Shown piece after piece: positions 9,113-19,013 of a stretch of DNA of 64,000 bases. The first letter of the stretch is position 1; each line of letters starts with the position of its first letter. Below the pieces are notes generated by a model that worked only from the letters and a program-made list of their open reading frames with translations, made no database searches and was not told where the DNA came from. This stretch comes from Stieleria maiorica (GTDB lineage: Bacteria; Planctomycetota; Planctomycetia; Pirellulales; Pirellulaceae): the NCBI RefSeq assembly GCF_008035925.1, contig NZ_CP036264.1, positions 4,090,402-4,154,401 of the forward strand, given 5' to 3'. The translations under genes and the position numbers were made by a program.

Positions 9113-9301
9113 AGTAAAAGCGTCGTCACTAGAAGCTATTTGATTCCACTTGCAGCTTGGGCATCAGCTACGCCTCTGGTCCTTGAATCTCCTACAACGT
9201 TTTTCATACTGCCATTTGTTCTCTGAAATGCCTGCGAATGAGACCGCCAGACTCATTTGAAAGTGTTTTGAAAGCAGTCAAGCCACAGGCACCAAAATAC
9301 C
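9113..9301 (-). other. Gap between reverse transcriptase and GIY-YIG gene
   Basis: No coding frame is supported. A short inverted repeat, AATGAG at 9237-9242 with CTCATT at 9252-9257, has no T-run after it on the minus strand, so it is not a good terminator. The gap lies just downstream of a defence-type reverse transcriptase, a position where some such enzymes keep a template RNA, but the sequence alone does not show one. Confidence 0.35.
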
Positions 9302-11233
9302 TTACAGGATTCCTGAAATCTCCTCTTGGTAGTCATCGTCACAATTCTTGACTATCTCTTGATCATCAATACCGAATTGTTGTGCTGCGAGAGCTATCGC
9401 TCGTACGACGAAAAAATTCGCGGTCGGTCCCAGTTTCGGCATGTAATCCAACGGGTTACCGATGTCCTTCCCATCCTTCCAGCTGACAAGCCTGTGGACT
9501 GCAAGTGGTACTAGCGAATGTTGAATACCATTCTCGAATCGCTCTGCAAAGAAGTCATGCAACTCATGAAAATCTGACGAAGCGTCTGAGGCAATGGGAA
9601 ACATGTTGCCCCATGCAGCAATCGACCAGCTGTGCATGTCTGCCTGACGCCTAACGAGTTGTTGATACCACTCGCTATAACCCCGCCATTGTTCTTTTCT
9701 TCTGAGGAAGTCCGCGACTCTGTCGGCAGCGTGATTGAATGATTCCAGGCCATCTGCACTGAGGCGGTTCAGAACGACTTCATCAAGCTCCTCTGAGTTT
9801 TCTCCTTTGTATTTCAGCATGAAGCTGATATCAGACCTGGGAGACTCGGCGATGCTCTTGGCGATCTCAAGAAGTCTCGTGGCGAACGCTTCACGTTGCT
9901 CACCTGCGCTAGAATCTTCTTGTCCACTGCTGTCGAGTATTAGATCCTCGAATGCTGAGTGGCACTCCTCTAAGACCGTTTTTGCCGGATTCACGCCTAA
10001 TCCTTGTTGCCCCAACGCATGCTCAATTTCTGAATGAACTGAGCGCAGATGTGATTCTGAGTTTCCAAACAGCCAAATATCGTCCATCCAACGCAAAGGG
10101 GCTAGTGCAGTCGATCCAATGGGGTTTCCGATAATGGATAGGTATCGGTCAACGGCACTTAGCGGCACATGTGCTAGCACTGATGAAGCGAGACACCTTT
10201 GGGGAAGTCCGTCGCCGTTGCGCTGGGTTCGCAACCGTGCAAAGTAATCAGCCAAACGTGCTAATGTTCCAGTTTTTCTGTAACTACGCCCCAAATCTGA
10301 TACTAGGCGTTCTGTGTCGACCGTTTCAAAAAAACTCCTGACATCAAGTTTCAAGACTAGATCGTATTCTTGAGACAGTTCTTGGATACGCTTTTTGAAC
10401 AACTTCCACTCTTGCGAGTTACTTGCGTATGTTCCTTTAGAAGGTGCTTCGCGATGAACCCTCCAGCCAAATACCCAATCTGGAAGATCTTTCGTTGCAA
10501 CAAGCGAAAGTTCATCTGACAGGCATTGGAATGCTATTCGATCAACGGGGTTCAATAAGATTGATGGTCGGCTTCCGTCAGACGATTTCGGGACATCTAA
10601 AGCAAATGTCCATCCGCACTCATCTTCTTCCAGCCGTTTGCCAACACTCTCGTCCCTCAGCCGCTCGAACTCAGGCCATCCCCATGGGTCACTAAACCAG
10701 TCTTGCTTTACATCCTCAAGAACATTTTTCCTTGCCTTGGAAATGTCAATCGACGGGATCGAGTATGACTTGCCTGAACTGACTCGCTGTCGATTCACAG
10801 AGTTTTCTAGCCGTGATGTCAAGCTGTTAGTGGCAGATGTTATTGGCCTATCTTGGGCAAGTCGATTCAGTAGTTGTTTTGTACCTTCATCGAAGACAAG
10901 TGCTGCTGTTTTGCCCATCTCTCCAAGCAGCCCCAAAATGATGATGGCCTGCTGACGCAACCGCGGTTTCTCTGTTTGCACCCCAAAGCGCAGAATTGTG
11001 CGAAAGGCATCTGCGGAATCGCGAGAGGGAAGGGAAATTCCGCTGCTATCCAAGATTTCCTGTGCAATCAATAGTGCACGTGAGACTTGCAATGAATCAA
11101 GTTTAGAAGCGCCTATTAGCTCGATTACGTGGCGCAGAGTAGTGATTTGCTCTGATGGCGACAGCCGTGATGCTGAATCGGCGACCGCTTCAGCATCCTG
11201 CTGTAACAGTAGAATAATTTCTTGAGGACTCAT
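9302..11233 (-). CDS. Defence-type reverse transcriptase (RNA-directed DNA polymerase domain)
   Basis: 643 residues. The RT core spans about residues 195-440: LKLDVRSFFETVD is motif A with the first catalytic aspartate, GLPQRCLASSVLAHVPL is the motif B region, LRWMDDIWLFG is motif C with tryptophan where tyrosine is usual, and LGVNPAKTVL is motif D. Residues 1-150 are all helical and resemble HEAT-type repeats. Residues 460-643 are helical with no recognised domain. There is no maturase or endonuclease domain and no intron RNA nearby, so this is not a group II intron protein; it looks like the Abi/unknown-group RTs found in antiphage systems. The start ATG overlaps the stop of the 188-residue gene (ATGA), placing it in the MADS-like operon. 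Confidence 0.88.
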   Translation of the reverse strand: MSPQEIILLLQQDAEAVADSASRLSPSEQITTLRHVIELIGASKLDSLQVSRALLIAQEILDSSGISLPSRDSADAFRTILRFGVQTEKPRLRQQAIIILGLLGEMGKTAALVFDEGTKQLLNRLAQDRPITSATNSLTSRLENSVNRQRVSSGKSYSIPSIDISKARKNVLEDVKQDWFSDPWGWPEFERLRDESVGKRLEEDECGWTFALDVPKSSDGSRPSILLNPVDRIAFQCLSDELSLVATKDLPDWVFGWRVHREAPSKGTYASNSQEWKLFKKRIQELSQEYDLVLKLDVRSFFETVDTERLVSDLGRSYRKTGTLARLADYFARLRTQRNGDGLPQRCLASSVLAHVPLSAVDRYLSIIGNPIGSTALAPLRWMDDIWLFGNSESHLRSVHSEIEHALGQQGLGVNPAKTVLEECHSAFEDLILDSSGQEDSSAGEQREAFATRLLEIAKSIAESPRSDISFMLKYKGENSEELDEVVLNRLSADGLESFNHAADRVADFLRRKEQWRGYSEWYQQLVRRQADMHSWSIAAWGNMFPIASDASSDFHELHDFFAERFENGIQHSLVPLAVHRLVSWKDGKDIGNPLDYMPKLGPTANFFVVRAIALAAQQFGIDDQEIVKNCDDDYQEEISGIL

Positions 11234-11796
11234 TCAAAAGACTCCAATCTGTCCATTAGCATTTCCATCACGCCGTCCTGTATTGGGATTGCGTTGGATT
11301 CAATGGCATTGACTAAAGAACCGACAAAATCTGGGCGTGATTTCATCGCACCGCGAGTCACGTAGCTACCAGAGGAGTCGTCAACAAACGCTATCATGCC
11401 ATTCTGAAATCCAATTTCGCCGGCCGCCATCACGTTCGCGTTATGAAAAAGACTTTCATGCTTGATTGCATCGCGGTGATCTCTATTGCAATCAAGAGCA
11501 ATCCTAATGTCACCAGATTCGCCAACGGCATAAATGTACCGACCTGGACGATAAGCTTCGACTGAACTTTGTGGCACGATGGGATCGTCACTTAGGAGCG
11601 TATCTTGACAATAGGGATCGTAAAGTGCGTTGTTGCGGACCAGCTCTTTTAGCGAGAAGACACGCCCATTGTGCTCAGTACCGCAACGACAACGCCCTTC
11701 GGCCAGTCGTCGTTCATTTTCTTCTGTGTCGTGATAGACAAACACTTTCAATGACTCCGCATCAAGTATTGACCGCCGTTTTTGTATCACCGCCAT
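11230..11796 (-). CDS. Hypothetical protein coupled to reverse transcriptase
   Basis: 188 residues. It begins inside the last 35 bases of the 1854-residue ATPase gene in another frame and ends in an ATGA overlap with the reverse transcriptase, so it is embedded in one transcription unit. The N-terminus is basic; residues 36-40 (RCRCG) hold two cysteines, and DPYCQDTLLSDDPIVPQ follows. The C-terminal half has alternating strands and ends in an acidic helix (MEMLMDRLESFE). No known family is recognised. The overlap with the RT suggests a dedicated partner or effector of that enzyme. Confidence 0.7.
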   Translation of the reverse strand: MAVIQKRRSILDAESLKVFVYHDTEENERRLAEGRCRCGTEHNGRVFSLKELVRNNALYDPYCQDTLLSDDPIVPQSSVEAYRPGRYIYAVGESGDIRIALDCNRDHRDAIKHESLFHNANVMAAGEIGFQNGMIAFVDDSSGSYVTRGAMKSRPDFVGSLVNAIESNAIPIQDGVMEMLMDRLESFE

Positions 11797-14700
11797 GTTT
11801 CGTCACTCGTGGTCTGCATTGAATCTTCATTGCGTCTCGTGAAAACGACTCGTCGGTTGCTTTAGCTGACCAGACAAAGGCTTCGCCTTGCTTCAGTTGG
11901 GCCATCTTTTCCGGCGTGAGCGCATGCAGAGAGGAGTTCGCTTTCTGGATGTACTTGATCCATGCAGGCGAGTTGAAGCGATGCAGAATGATCTGTGTCG
12001 ACAATTCAATCAGAGCCAGCGGGACCGACGGAGGGTCCTGGCTAGCCACCATCACACTTGTGCCTTTGTGGCGCATTTCACGAACGACTTCCACGAGTCC
12101 GGCAACCAGTTCAGCACTGTCGATGTATTTGTGGGCCTCGTCGAAGACAACCAGCTTATTGAACTTCGTACCTTCGTAGGTCGCGTCTCCGAAAAGTTGC
12201 AACAGAACAACAAAGAGTCCGAGCGCTTCGTCTTTCTCGATGAACTCGTCACGCAAATCGACGATTACCAACCGTCCAGGCCGGATCAATCCCTTCAAGC
12301 TACTCTCGTCATCAATGTACTGCCCTGCCATTTCCAGTCGAAGTCCCGCCAAATCCTTCAAACTGTCAGATAGCGAGGAGTTATCAATTCCACTCCGAAG
12401 TCCCTCCAGCGTCATGTTGTTGCGGAGACCTCGCATTATTGACTTTAGCTGCCGCATGTAGAGCTGGTTCCCAACAGCCCCCATCAGGAACTGCCAGTGG
12501 CTCACCTGCAACTCTTTTGCGGAAAAACGAAGCGGGTGCACGTCAACTCCCGGATATTCTCGACGACGATCCTCAATCTTGTCCTTCGGGACCAGCAGCA
12601 AAACATCTTCGATAGCCCGAGGCTTCGCGCCGAACCGTTTTTCCAGTGCTTCGATGGCCCAACTCTCGGAGTTCGGCTCCCGCATGGACGTGAACTCGGG
12701 GCGATAGTCCTGAGTTGGGCTGTAATGAAAAATTACAGTGGCGAGTGGGCTCGGGAGGTGATTGATGTTCGGGATTGGAACCGTCGCCATCTCAGCGACC
12801 GAACCGAGTGTGTAGCTTTTGCCACCTCCCTGGACACCAAACAAGCTGATTGTGTGGGTCTGATTCAGGTCCAATGCAATTTTACGCCCCGCAAATTCAC
12901 CGATAATGCCGTACTGGGGAGAATCATTGGTACTTCCCAAAAGTACGTCGAAAGATGGACCGCGCTCATCCGCTTGAGCCGGCAGGACGGAAACTGTCTC
13001 TTTCGACTCCTCGATTCTCTGGACGCCAGTTTCTGGCGACACTGCGTGCTCGGACTCTATTTGTTCCTGTCCTGGTTCAGCGAGTGATTTACGTTCAGCC
13101 GCGGGTTTCTGCTGCGGGGCTTCGGTGGCTCCTGCTCTAATGTCCTGGTCTTGTTCGTCTTCGGATTGGAATGAAGATGGTTGAATGGCATCCTCGTCAA
13201 GATCGGAGACAAAACTACGTGTGGTCAGCGAGTCCCAATCCACGCATCGGTCACGATCTGGGGCAAGGAATGCAGCAGCACTCAGCTTTGGTATCGATGA
13301 TGTCGTTTCGACTGCTGCCTCTCCGCCAGAACTCGGTGTGGGAGGGGCTTCACCGTTATCTGAGACAAACAGATCACCACTGCTGGAATCATCCTCGGAA
13401 TCACTCGGTCGCGCACCAACCTCATTTACGAGCGTTTGAATGACGTCTATGCCGACTCGATGGAACTCAACTTCATTATCGACTTCTGATTCGTCAACAC
13501 CGTCCTTCTCAAAATCGAACACTATTGCACTACGCGTAAACTTCAAATCATAGCCGTCTTCAAGTGTCCGAAGAAAAAATCGAGCCTCATCGGCCACCTT
13601 GTGTTCAAGCATCTCAAAACGTGCTGAACGTTCAACATAGAACTCAAGCAACTTGCAAAGTTCCGCTGTTTTGAACGAGCGGTCGATTCGGTCAGGAGTA
13701 TGCAAGCGAGGATCGAAATGAAGGCGGATGACGCGTTCGCTCGTTTCCAACTGCTCAACAATACTGTCCTTCAACTGAGCGTACTGAGCGAGATTGCCTG
13801 CGTTGGAATAGCACTTCACTTCAATCAGGTTGCAGGTAATTGTTCGTGTTGCTGCGTTGAGATCGAATAATGCCAGATCAGTACGCTTGAGGCTGACTTC
13901 CTCCTGGAGATCAGCAGCGGCTTTTCTTGGCTCCCGATACAGGTCAACATGGGCATCGAGTGGCACGACGATTTGATTAGAGAAGATTCCTTGATGGTCG
14001 AGATACAGCTTTGCGAGCGCGAGACCAAGCGCTTCCGCTCTCTGGTTCGGCGAGGCAATCAACTTCAGTGCAAGTCGACCTGATAAAGATCGCAAGCTAT
14101 CGAGAATAGCAGCGGATCTCTTCCCATCGTGCGGCAACGAATATCGCTGCAAGACCGATCGCATCATTGCCTCAACTTCGAGCAGCGAGCGTGAGGTCAC
14201 AAGAACCTGATGTCCCAATCCGTTTTCCAATGTGGGTGTATGTTCGATCAAGTAGTCAGGCCGGATTCCTTGGTCATTGTGATCAAAGTATTCGATTCCA
14301 ATGTTCCGATCGACGGTGAAGACCCAGTCACTCACGTCGTGGACTTGGTGAATCAGTGCTCTATCGTCATTGTCGAGCGCAAGCGTAACCTGAGGCCGAT
14401 TCGATACTCCCGCCTGTCCCGTGGCAACCGTCGCGGTCGCAGCTGAGAAAACGGTTGGGAGAGACGATAGCAAATCAGTGATAGACTCAGCTCCACTAAT
14501 CGCAGATGCTCGCCCATGTCGAGGCTGCCGTGTCCAGGCGACTGTTTCTCCATCGTCTGTGTAGTCGAGAACGAAGTCTTGCAGCAGACCGTGTACCGGA
14601 GCACCAGCTTGTTCCGCTTGATACTTTCCGGCAGAAACCGCCTCCGCTGGAAACACGTCGAACAGCAGGCTGACATGAGCTGGGTACGCGTCACTCTCCG

Positions 14701-17326
14701 ACCGAAAATCTGCCGTTGGGCGAATCGCGACCCTCAATTTTGGATTCAAGTGGTCCTTGCCCAAAGCTGAAAACGCATCAGCTCGCTGCGCCGTTGTGCT
14801 GCCCTCGGGGTTCAACAACTCAAGTAGGTTCTCTCCAACACCCGGTTCGTTTGCGTCAGGCACGAACAAACGGATGTCGTATTTCATGCCATGAAGTGCC
14901 TCAATGCCCTGAAGTTCAAGGAGCATGTCAGCGAGCACTCGTCCCCGTCCGGGATTGAAAGCATTGATCGATAGTGAACGAACATAGGGGTGCTGAACGA
15001 GGTAACGCTGAACTCGGCCTGCCAAAAACTTGCCTGTGACAGTCATCCCTCCAATGTCAGGCTCGGGCAATCCTAGCGCGGATGTCACGTTTCCTATAAG
15101 TCCTCGTGCATCCCGCTCCAAACTGGGAGCATAGAGCGTCCACAGTGGGTGAATATTGTCCACTGCGGTAAATACACTCCCGTGACCGACCGAGAGATAG
15201 GGAGGATGGTTTGCCGGCAGTAACCGGTTCAGCAAGACATCTCTGGCAGGCGAAACGAACTCTCTTCGAGACTTCTCGGCAATCGTGATCCATGACTCTC
15301 CAAGAGCGGACCAACCAGCTAGCCAAAGGCACCGAATCGGATGAAGTGGGCCAATCAGCGCTGCCTGCTGTCTCTGGCCTCGATAGTTTGTCAAGCCGAT
15401 GTGAACGACGTCGATATTCAAGAGCCCCTCAATGGCCACGAGCACCTCGTGCCGATCTTTTCCACTTCGGGCCTCCGCGTGACGCAGCAATGTTTGCAGT
15501 AACAACTGAAACTGAACTGCGTATTCAAGAACTTCGTCGTGGAGTTCGCCGAAATCAGCGCCTTGTGAGATGAGATTCAACTCGCCTCGTGTGATCGCTT
15601 CAAAAAGAGACTTGCGAGCTACAAGGAACGCGTCAATCGAAACTGCGCCGGTTACATTGAGTGCTGTGCAGACGGGATCGCCTGCGACGCCGCGATTGAT
15701 CGACAGCCGCCACGTCGCCAAAACTTCGGGCTCAGCAAGTATTCTTTGCTCAATGCCACAAAGGCAGCCACTGACTGGAATATTGACCGTCCCTTCGCTG
15801 CCAAACTTGGCTTCGATCATTGCCTGGGAGCCACGAGACTTCTCCGACCAATGTACAGAGGATGGTACGATCTGCTGGGATTCACGATCGTCAAGGATAG
15901 CAGTGAATTGCAGGTCTCGTTGTGCGTGCAGAAGACTTGGGTGGCGAGGAATGGCACGTTGAACGGGCTCAACTTCCACGTCGCCTTCAGGAACTACATA
16001 GAAAAGGTCACCTTCGTTCGGTGCTTGTGTTTGTTCTGAACTTGTATCGTCGATCCACGGTAGCGCTTGTCCCTTGCGATCAAGAAGTGTGAGTCGCTCG
16101 CCATCCTCAGTGAATGCTTGGACTCGTACGAAATGCCAGCCTTCTTCCCAATCGAATCCAGCGAGTTTATTGAAACTCACGGTCTTCTTACCTGAATTGG
16201 TTTTCCAGGCCGAGACACTTTTGACGATACCTGTTGGGCCGTTGTTTACCGAAATGATCTGAAGTTGGAACTTCGCTAGTCCTTCGACTTTCGACGGTAT
16301 TGGATCGACCTGAAATGCAACACTGAATTTCTTCAAACCGTTCTTGCCCAGCGGCAACACGAGCTCGCCAGTCAACCCTTCGAGACTCTGAACACCACTA
16401 TCTTCTTCACCAACCCTTGGCAGCTTTGTGTCTGTCACTTCCACGAAGACTTCGTCCGGTGCGTCGGCCTCGTCTTCAAACTCCCATTTGTCAAATGAAA
16501 AGCGGTAGTTCGACCGGTCGCGCACTATCTGACGAGTCCAGTGGTGCGGATTTTCAAGCCCGATTTCTGATAAAAAGTTCGCGAGGTCGGCTCTAAACGC
16601 ACGCTTTTCAAGTCCGAGGTCCATCGTGCGCAAACGATCGGACTTTTCCGAGGTAGTCAGACTAGACACACACCGTAGATTTGTCCCAACACGGTATGGG
16701 GCCTTGGTCGCGTCAGCAAGTAATTTGAAGTCGGGCACGAGTCCCAACTCATAAAGCGCCGCACCGACCACATCAGGATCACAGTCGTTGACCTTGATTG
16801 TCAACAGGAACCGCGTGACAGCAAGTGGAGTAGCCCAGTTCCAATCGCTCTGCGAAACGCGCTGCAAGATGCTCTGTACGCCACTCCGAATCGCAACAGG
16901 AATTTCCTCAAGAAGCTTGCGATTGACATCAGAATAGACATCTCCAAGACGCACATCCTCGAAGGTAGCGATTCCGAACGAATCCTCCGAGGAGGTCCTC
17001 AGTTCATTCGGAACAAACACGAGCAGAGGCGGCCTGATAGTGCCATCGGCCTCTGGATTGCGCAGCTCGATCAGTTTCGTACTTGTGATGTAAACATCAT
17101 CGTTCTTTGAATGAGCGTCGTCCGTCAGTACGAATACCAATGAATCAGGTACTTCTCCCCGCAAACGCGAACAAAGTCGCGACATCAAGTCTGCATCGAG
17201 GTCTGAGACCCGCATGCAATGGCCTGGACCACGCTGAATCAGCATCTGCCGAAACCGAGCAGCCAAGTGCTTCTCAATCTCGGCAGCGACGTCGGAGTGG
17301 TGTATTTCCTTCAGTCCTTGACTCAT
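11762..17326 (-). CDS. mad8: MAD8-like giant ATP-binding protein (HerA-type ATPase, putative nuclease segment)
   Basis: 1854 residues. The C-terminal 370 residues form a HerA/FtsK-type ATPase: HTISLFGVQGGGKSYTLG (Walker A, near 1503), KLVVFDEAHKYI (Walker B, near 1729), and VMVASQDPPSVP as sensor. About residues 1140-1175 contain TDLALFDL and then CNLIEVKCYS, with the aspartate and E-x-K arrangement of PD-(D/E)XK nucleases. An acidic, low-complexity linker (about 1240-1440) separates the two. The first 1100 residues are large and mostly unrecognised. The layout resembles DptH of DNA phosphorothioation restriction and fits the ATP-binding protein MAD8 of MADS. It shares ATGA with the upstream MAD7-like gene. 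The expected role is the DNA-translocating or cleaving part of the system. The symbol rests on order, size and domains, not a search. Confidence 0.78.
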   Translation of the reverse strand: MSQGLKEIHHSDVAAEIEKHLAARFRQMLIQRGPGHCMRVSDLDADLMSRLCSRLRGEVPDSLVFVLTDDAHSKNDDVYITSTKLIELRNPEADGTIRPPLLVFVPNELRTSSEDSFGIATFEDVRLGDVYSDVNRKLLEEIPVAIRSGVQSILQRVSQSDWNWATPLAVTRFLLTIKVNDCDPDVVGAALYELGLVPDFKLLADATKAPYRVGTNLRCVSSLTTSEKSDRLRTMDLGLEKRAFRADLANFLSEIGLENPHHWTRQIVRDRSNYRFSFDKWEFEDEADAPDEVFVEVTDTKLPRVGEEDSGVQSLEGLTGELVLPLGKNGLKKFSVAFQVDPIPSKVEGLAKFQLQIISVNNGPTGIVKSVSAWKTNSGKKTVSFNKLAGFDWEEGWHFVRVQAFTEDGERLTLLDRKGQALPWIDDTSSEQTQAPNEGDLFYVVPEGDVEVEPVQRAIPRHPSLLHAQRDLQFTAILDDRESQQIVPSSVHWSEKSRGSQAMIEAKFGSEGTVNIPVSGCLCGIEQRILAEPEVLATWRLSINRGVAGDPVCTALNVTGAVSIDAFLVARKSLFEAITRGELNLISQGADFGELHDEVLEYAVQFQLLLQTLLRHAEARSGKDRHEVLVAIEGLLNIDVVHIGLTNYRGQRQQAALIGPLHPIRCLWLAGWSALGESWITIAEKSRREFVSPARDVLLNRLLPANHPPYLSVGHGSVFTAVDNIHPLWTLYAPSLERDARGLIGNVTSALGLPEPDIGGMTVTGKFLAGRVQRYLVQHPYVRSLSINAFNPGRGRVLADMLLELQGIEALHGMKYDIRLFVPDANEPGVGENLLELLNPEGSTTAQRADAFSALGKDHLNPKLRVAIRPTADFRSESDAYPAHVSLLFDVFPAEAVSAGKYQAEQAGAPVHGLLQDFVLDYTDDGETVAWTRQPRHGRASAISGAESITDLLSSLPTVFSAATATVATGQAGVSNRPQVTLALDNDDRALIHQVHDVSDWVFTVDRNIGIEYFDHNDQGIRPDYLIEHTPTLENGLGHQVLVTSRSLLEVEAMMRSVLQRYSLPHDGKRSAAILDSLRSLSGRLALKLIASPNQRAEALGLALAKLYLDHQGIFSNQIVVPLDAHVDLYREPRKAAADLQEEVSLKRTDLALFDLNAATRTITCNLIEVKCYSNAGNLAQYAQLKDSIVEQLETSERVIRLHFDPRLHTPDRIDRSFKTAELCKLLEFYVERSARFEMLEHKVADEARFFLRTLEDGYDLKFTRSAIVFDFEKDGVDESEVDNEVEFHRVGIDVIQTLVNEVGARPSDSEDDSSSGDLFVSDNGEAPPTPSSGGEAAVETTSSIPKLSAAAFLAPDRDRCVDWDSLTTRSFVSDLDEDAIQPSSFQSEDEQDQDIRAGATEAPQQKPAAERKSLAEPGQEQIESEHAVSPETGVQRIEESKETVSVLPAQADERGPSFDVLLGSTNDSPQYGIIGEFAGRKIALDLNQTHTISLFGVQGGGKSYTLGSVAEMATVPIPNINHLPSPLATVIFHYSPTQDYRPEFTSMREPNSESWAIEALEKRFGAKPRAIEDVLLLVPKDKIEDRRREYPGVDVHPLRFSAKELQVSHWQFLMGAVGNQLYMRQLKSIMRGLRNNMTLEGLRSGIDNSSLSDSLKDLAGLRLEMAGQYIDDESSLKGLIRPGRLVIVDLRDEFIEKDEALGLFVVLLQLFGDATYEGTKFNKLVVFDEAHKYIDSAELVAGLVEVVREMRHKGTSVMVASQDPPSVPLALIELSTQIILHRFNSPAWIKYIQKANSSLHALTPEKMAQLKQGEAFVWSAKATDESFSRDAMKIQCRPRVTKHGGDTKTAVNT

Positions 17327-19011
17327 GCCCCATCCTCCTCAGCGACGCTTGAGGTGTCGTATTCTGGAATTGAGTAACGGGGTGTCACAGTTTGTGTGAC
17401 ATAGGCGTCAGATAAATCACGATAGAATCCCACTTCCCGCAGTCGCGTCTTGAACAACGCAAGGTTCTCACGCAATGCCTCCCTGTCAGTGATACTCGCC
17501 TCGCCAAAGCCATCGTTTGGTGGCAGACGGTCGACATAAATCCCGTATCGTTCGCGAAGAAATAGCAGAACCTCCTCTATTCTCATCTCGGTGGTATGGA
17601 AGCCACGACGCCCTCCTGGCCGAAGCACGGCGATCTGCAATAAAACTTCGAGCAGCCGGCCATCGAGTACAACGCGACGCTTTGAGTTGCGGACTCTCGG
17701 TTGTGCTAAAAGTGCCCCTTGATCGTTCTTCATCATCAGCGAGTCGAGAGCCGTAACAATGTTTCGACGATGCCCCGCAGCTTGCAGGCCAACGATGATT
17801 TCAATGTAGGTCTCGAAATCTGACAGTCCCATGTCGACAACAGCTTCAATTTCCGGTGCGATGTCTTCCTTCGATGCCCCCGAACTCGTTTCTAATACAC
17901 CCGCCAAACGACTACTGAAAAATGCTTCGCGTTCATTCTTGTGTGTCGGCTCCAACAACTGAAGAAGGTCTCCAATCGCGAATCCGTTGTCTGGACGAAT
18001 CAATTTGCCCTTCTTTACAAGATGTTCTGCGAACTCGTCGAGCTTCTTGATGGTGTAATTCGCTTTCACGAAGCCTGTAATTCTTCCAAAGTGAACATCC
18101 GCGCTTCGTTCGGCCAACGTCGCCATGTGAGATCCTGGCACGTTCGCTACGTCTGCGAGTAAATGAACCCGATAAGGGCAGCCACCATGTGGTTCAGTCA
18201 GGTTTCTCGGCTGCATGGGGCAGTTGCCGGTAGCACAGGTTGGGTCCGCAGATCGACGCTTGATGAGTAGCGGCAGCAGCTTGAACAGCCTCAGGTGGTA
18301 GAGTGCCATGTGAAATGACAACAAAATCTTCAAATACTCCACCATGACGCTGCGCGGAATGAAGTTTTGATACACAAGAAGCCCAATCACGTCATCGGCC
18401 ATAAGGTCCGCAGAACCAACGCAGACAGGCTTTTGGCTGTCTCGTTCCTTTGTGTTGTCCGCGATGTCCTGAGTTACCTGGTTGCACAATGCCAGCAATG
18501 CCTGCGTTTCCACGTCGATCTGAGTATTTGCGTCAAACTTGTCAGTGTTCAGGTCTTGTCCGGGAAAGAAGAACCGCTTGAGCTGGTCAATCGCGTTCTG
18601 ACCATTGTGTCGAGCGTGGTAAAGCGTTTCATAGATGTGCTGGGCAGCTCCATAGTCTCGGCACTTCTTCGCGTTGCGAAAGCGGTATGTGAACCCGTGG
18701 AGCGGTCGGGGAGCGGCGATCGCCTGATTCGATTTTCCCCGATTCACAATGTCCATCAGGTGCGTTTCAAGCCATTGCTCCAAGACTTTCGGATACTTGT
18801 CAAATCCGCCGAACAGTTCTGGATGCTCCAGAAACTCGTTTGTGAAATCCTTGAGAGTGACGTCTACCGTTCGGCGAATACGGCTAGGTAGCCCACTATG
18901 ACGGATACGAGCAAGCAAAGTCGTCAAGACGCGATCCATCTCGATCTGCTTGAACTCAAGGTAGCTGGTCTTTGTTAGACGGAAGTCTTTGTCTTTTTTA
19001 GAAAGTGCCAT
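17323..19011 (-). CDS. mad7: MAD7-like protein of a methylation-associated defence system
   Basis: 562 residues, two bases after the kinase gene stop and overlapping the next gene by ATGA. The sequence is mostly helical. A cysteine cluster near residues 255-280 (CATGNCPMQPRNLTEPHGGCPY) could bind zinc. The C-terminal third has a winged-helix-like run (RIEEVLLFLRERYGIYVDRLPP). No catalytic motif is seen. Its place between the kinase and the giant ATPase matches the MAD7 position, and DptG lies similarly between DptF and DptH in the phosphorothioation system. The name is by position and length; function unknown. Confidence 0.72.
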   Translation of the reverse strand: MALSKKDKDFRLTKTSYLEFKQIEMDRVLTTLLARIRHSGLPSRIRRTVDVTLKDFTNEFLEHPELFGGFDKYPKVLEQWLETHLMDIVNRGKSNQAIAAPRPLHGFTYRFRNAKKCRDYGAAQHIYETLYHARHNGQNAIDQLKRFFFPGQDLNTDKFDANTQIDVETQALLALCNQVTQDIADNTKERDSQKPVCVGSADLMADDVIGLLVYQNFIPRSVMVEYLKILLSFHMALYHLRLFKLLPLLIKRRSADPTCATGNCPMQPRNLTEPHGGCPYRVHLLADVANVPGSHMATLAERSADVHFGRITGFVKANYTIKKLDEFAEHLVKKGKLIRPDNGFAIGDLLQLLEPTHKNEREAFFSSRLAGVLETSSGASKEDIAPEIEAVVDMGLSDFETYIEIIVGLQAAGHRRNIVTALDSLMMKNDQGALLAQPRVRNSKRRVVLDGRLLEVLLQIAVLRPGGRRGFHTTEMRIEEVLLFLRERYGIYVDRLPPNDGFGEASITDREALRENLALFKTRLREVGFYRDLSDAYVTQTVTPRYSIPEYDTSSVAEEDGA

Positions 19012-19013
19012 GT

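Noticed and set aside
9302-11233. Group II intron-encoded protein for the first RT
   Set aside because: No intron RNA features and the gene is overlapped on its 5' side by an operon partner.
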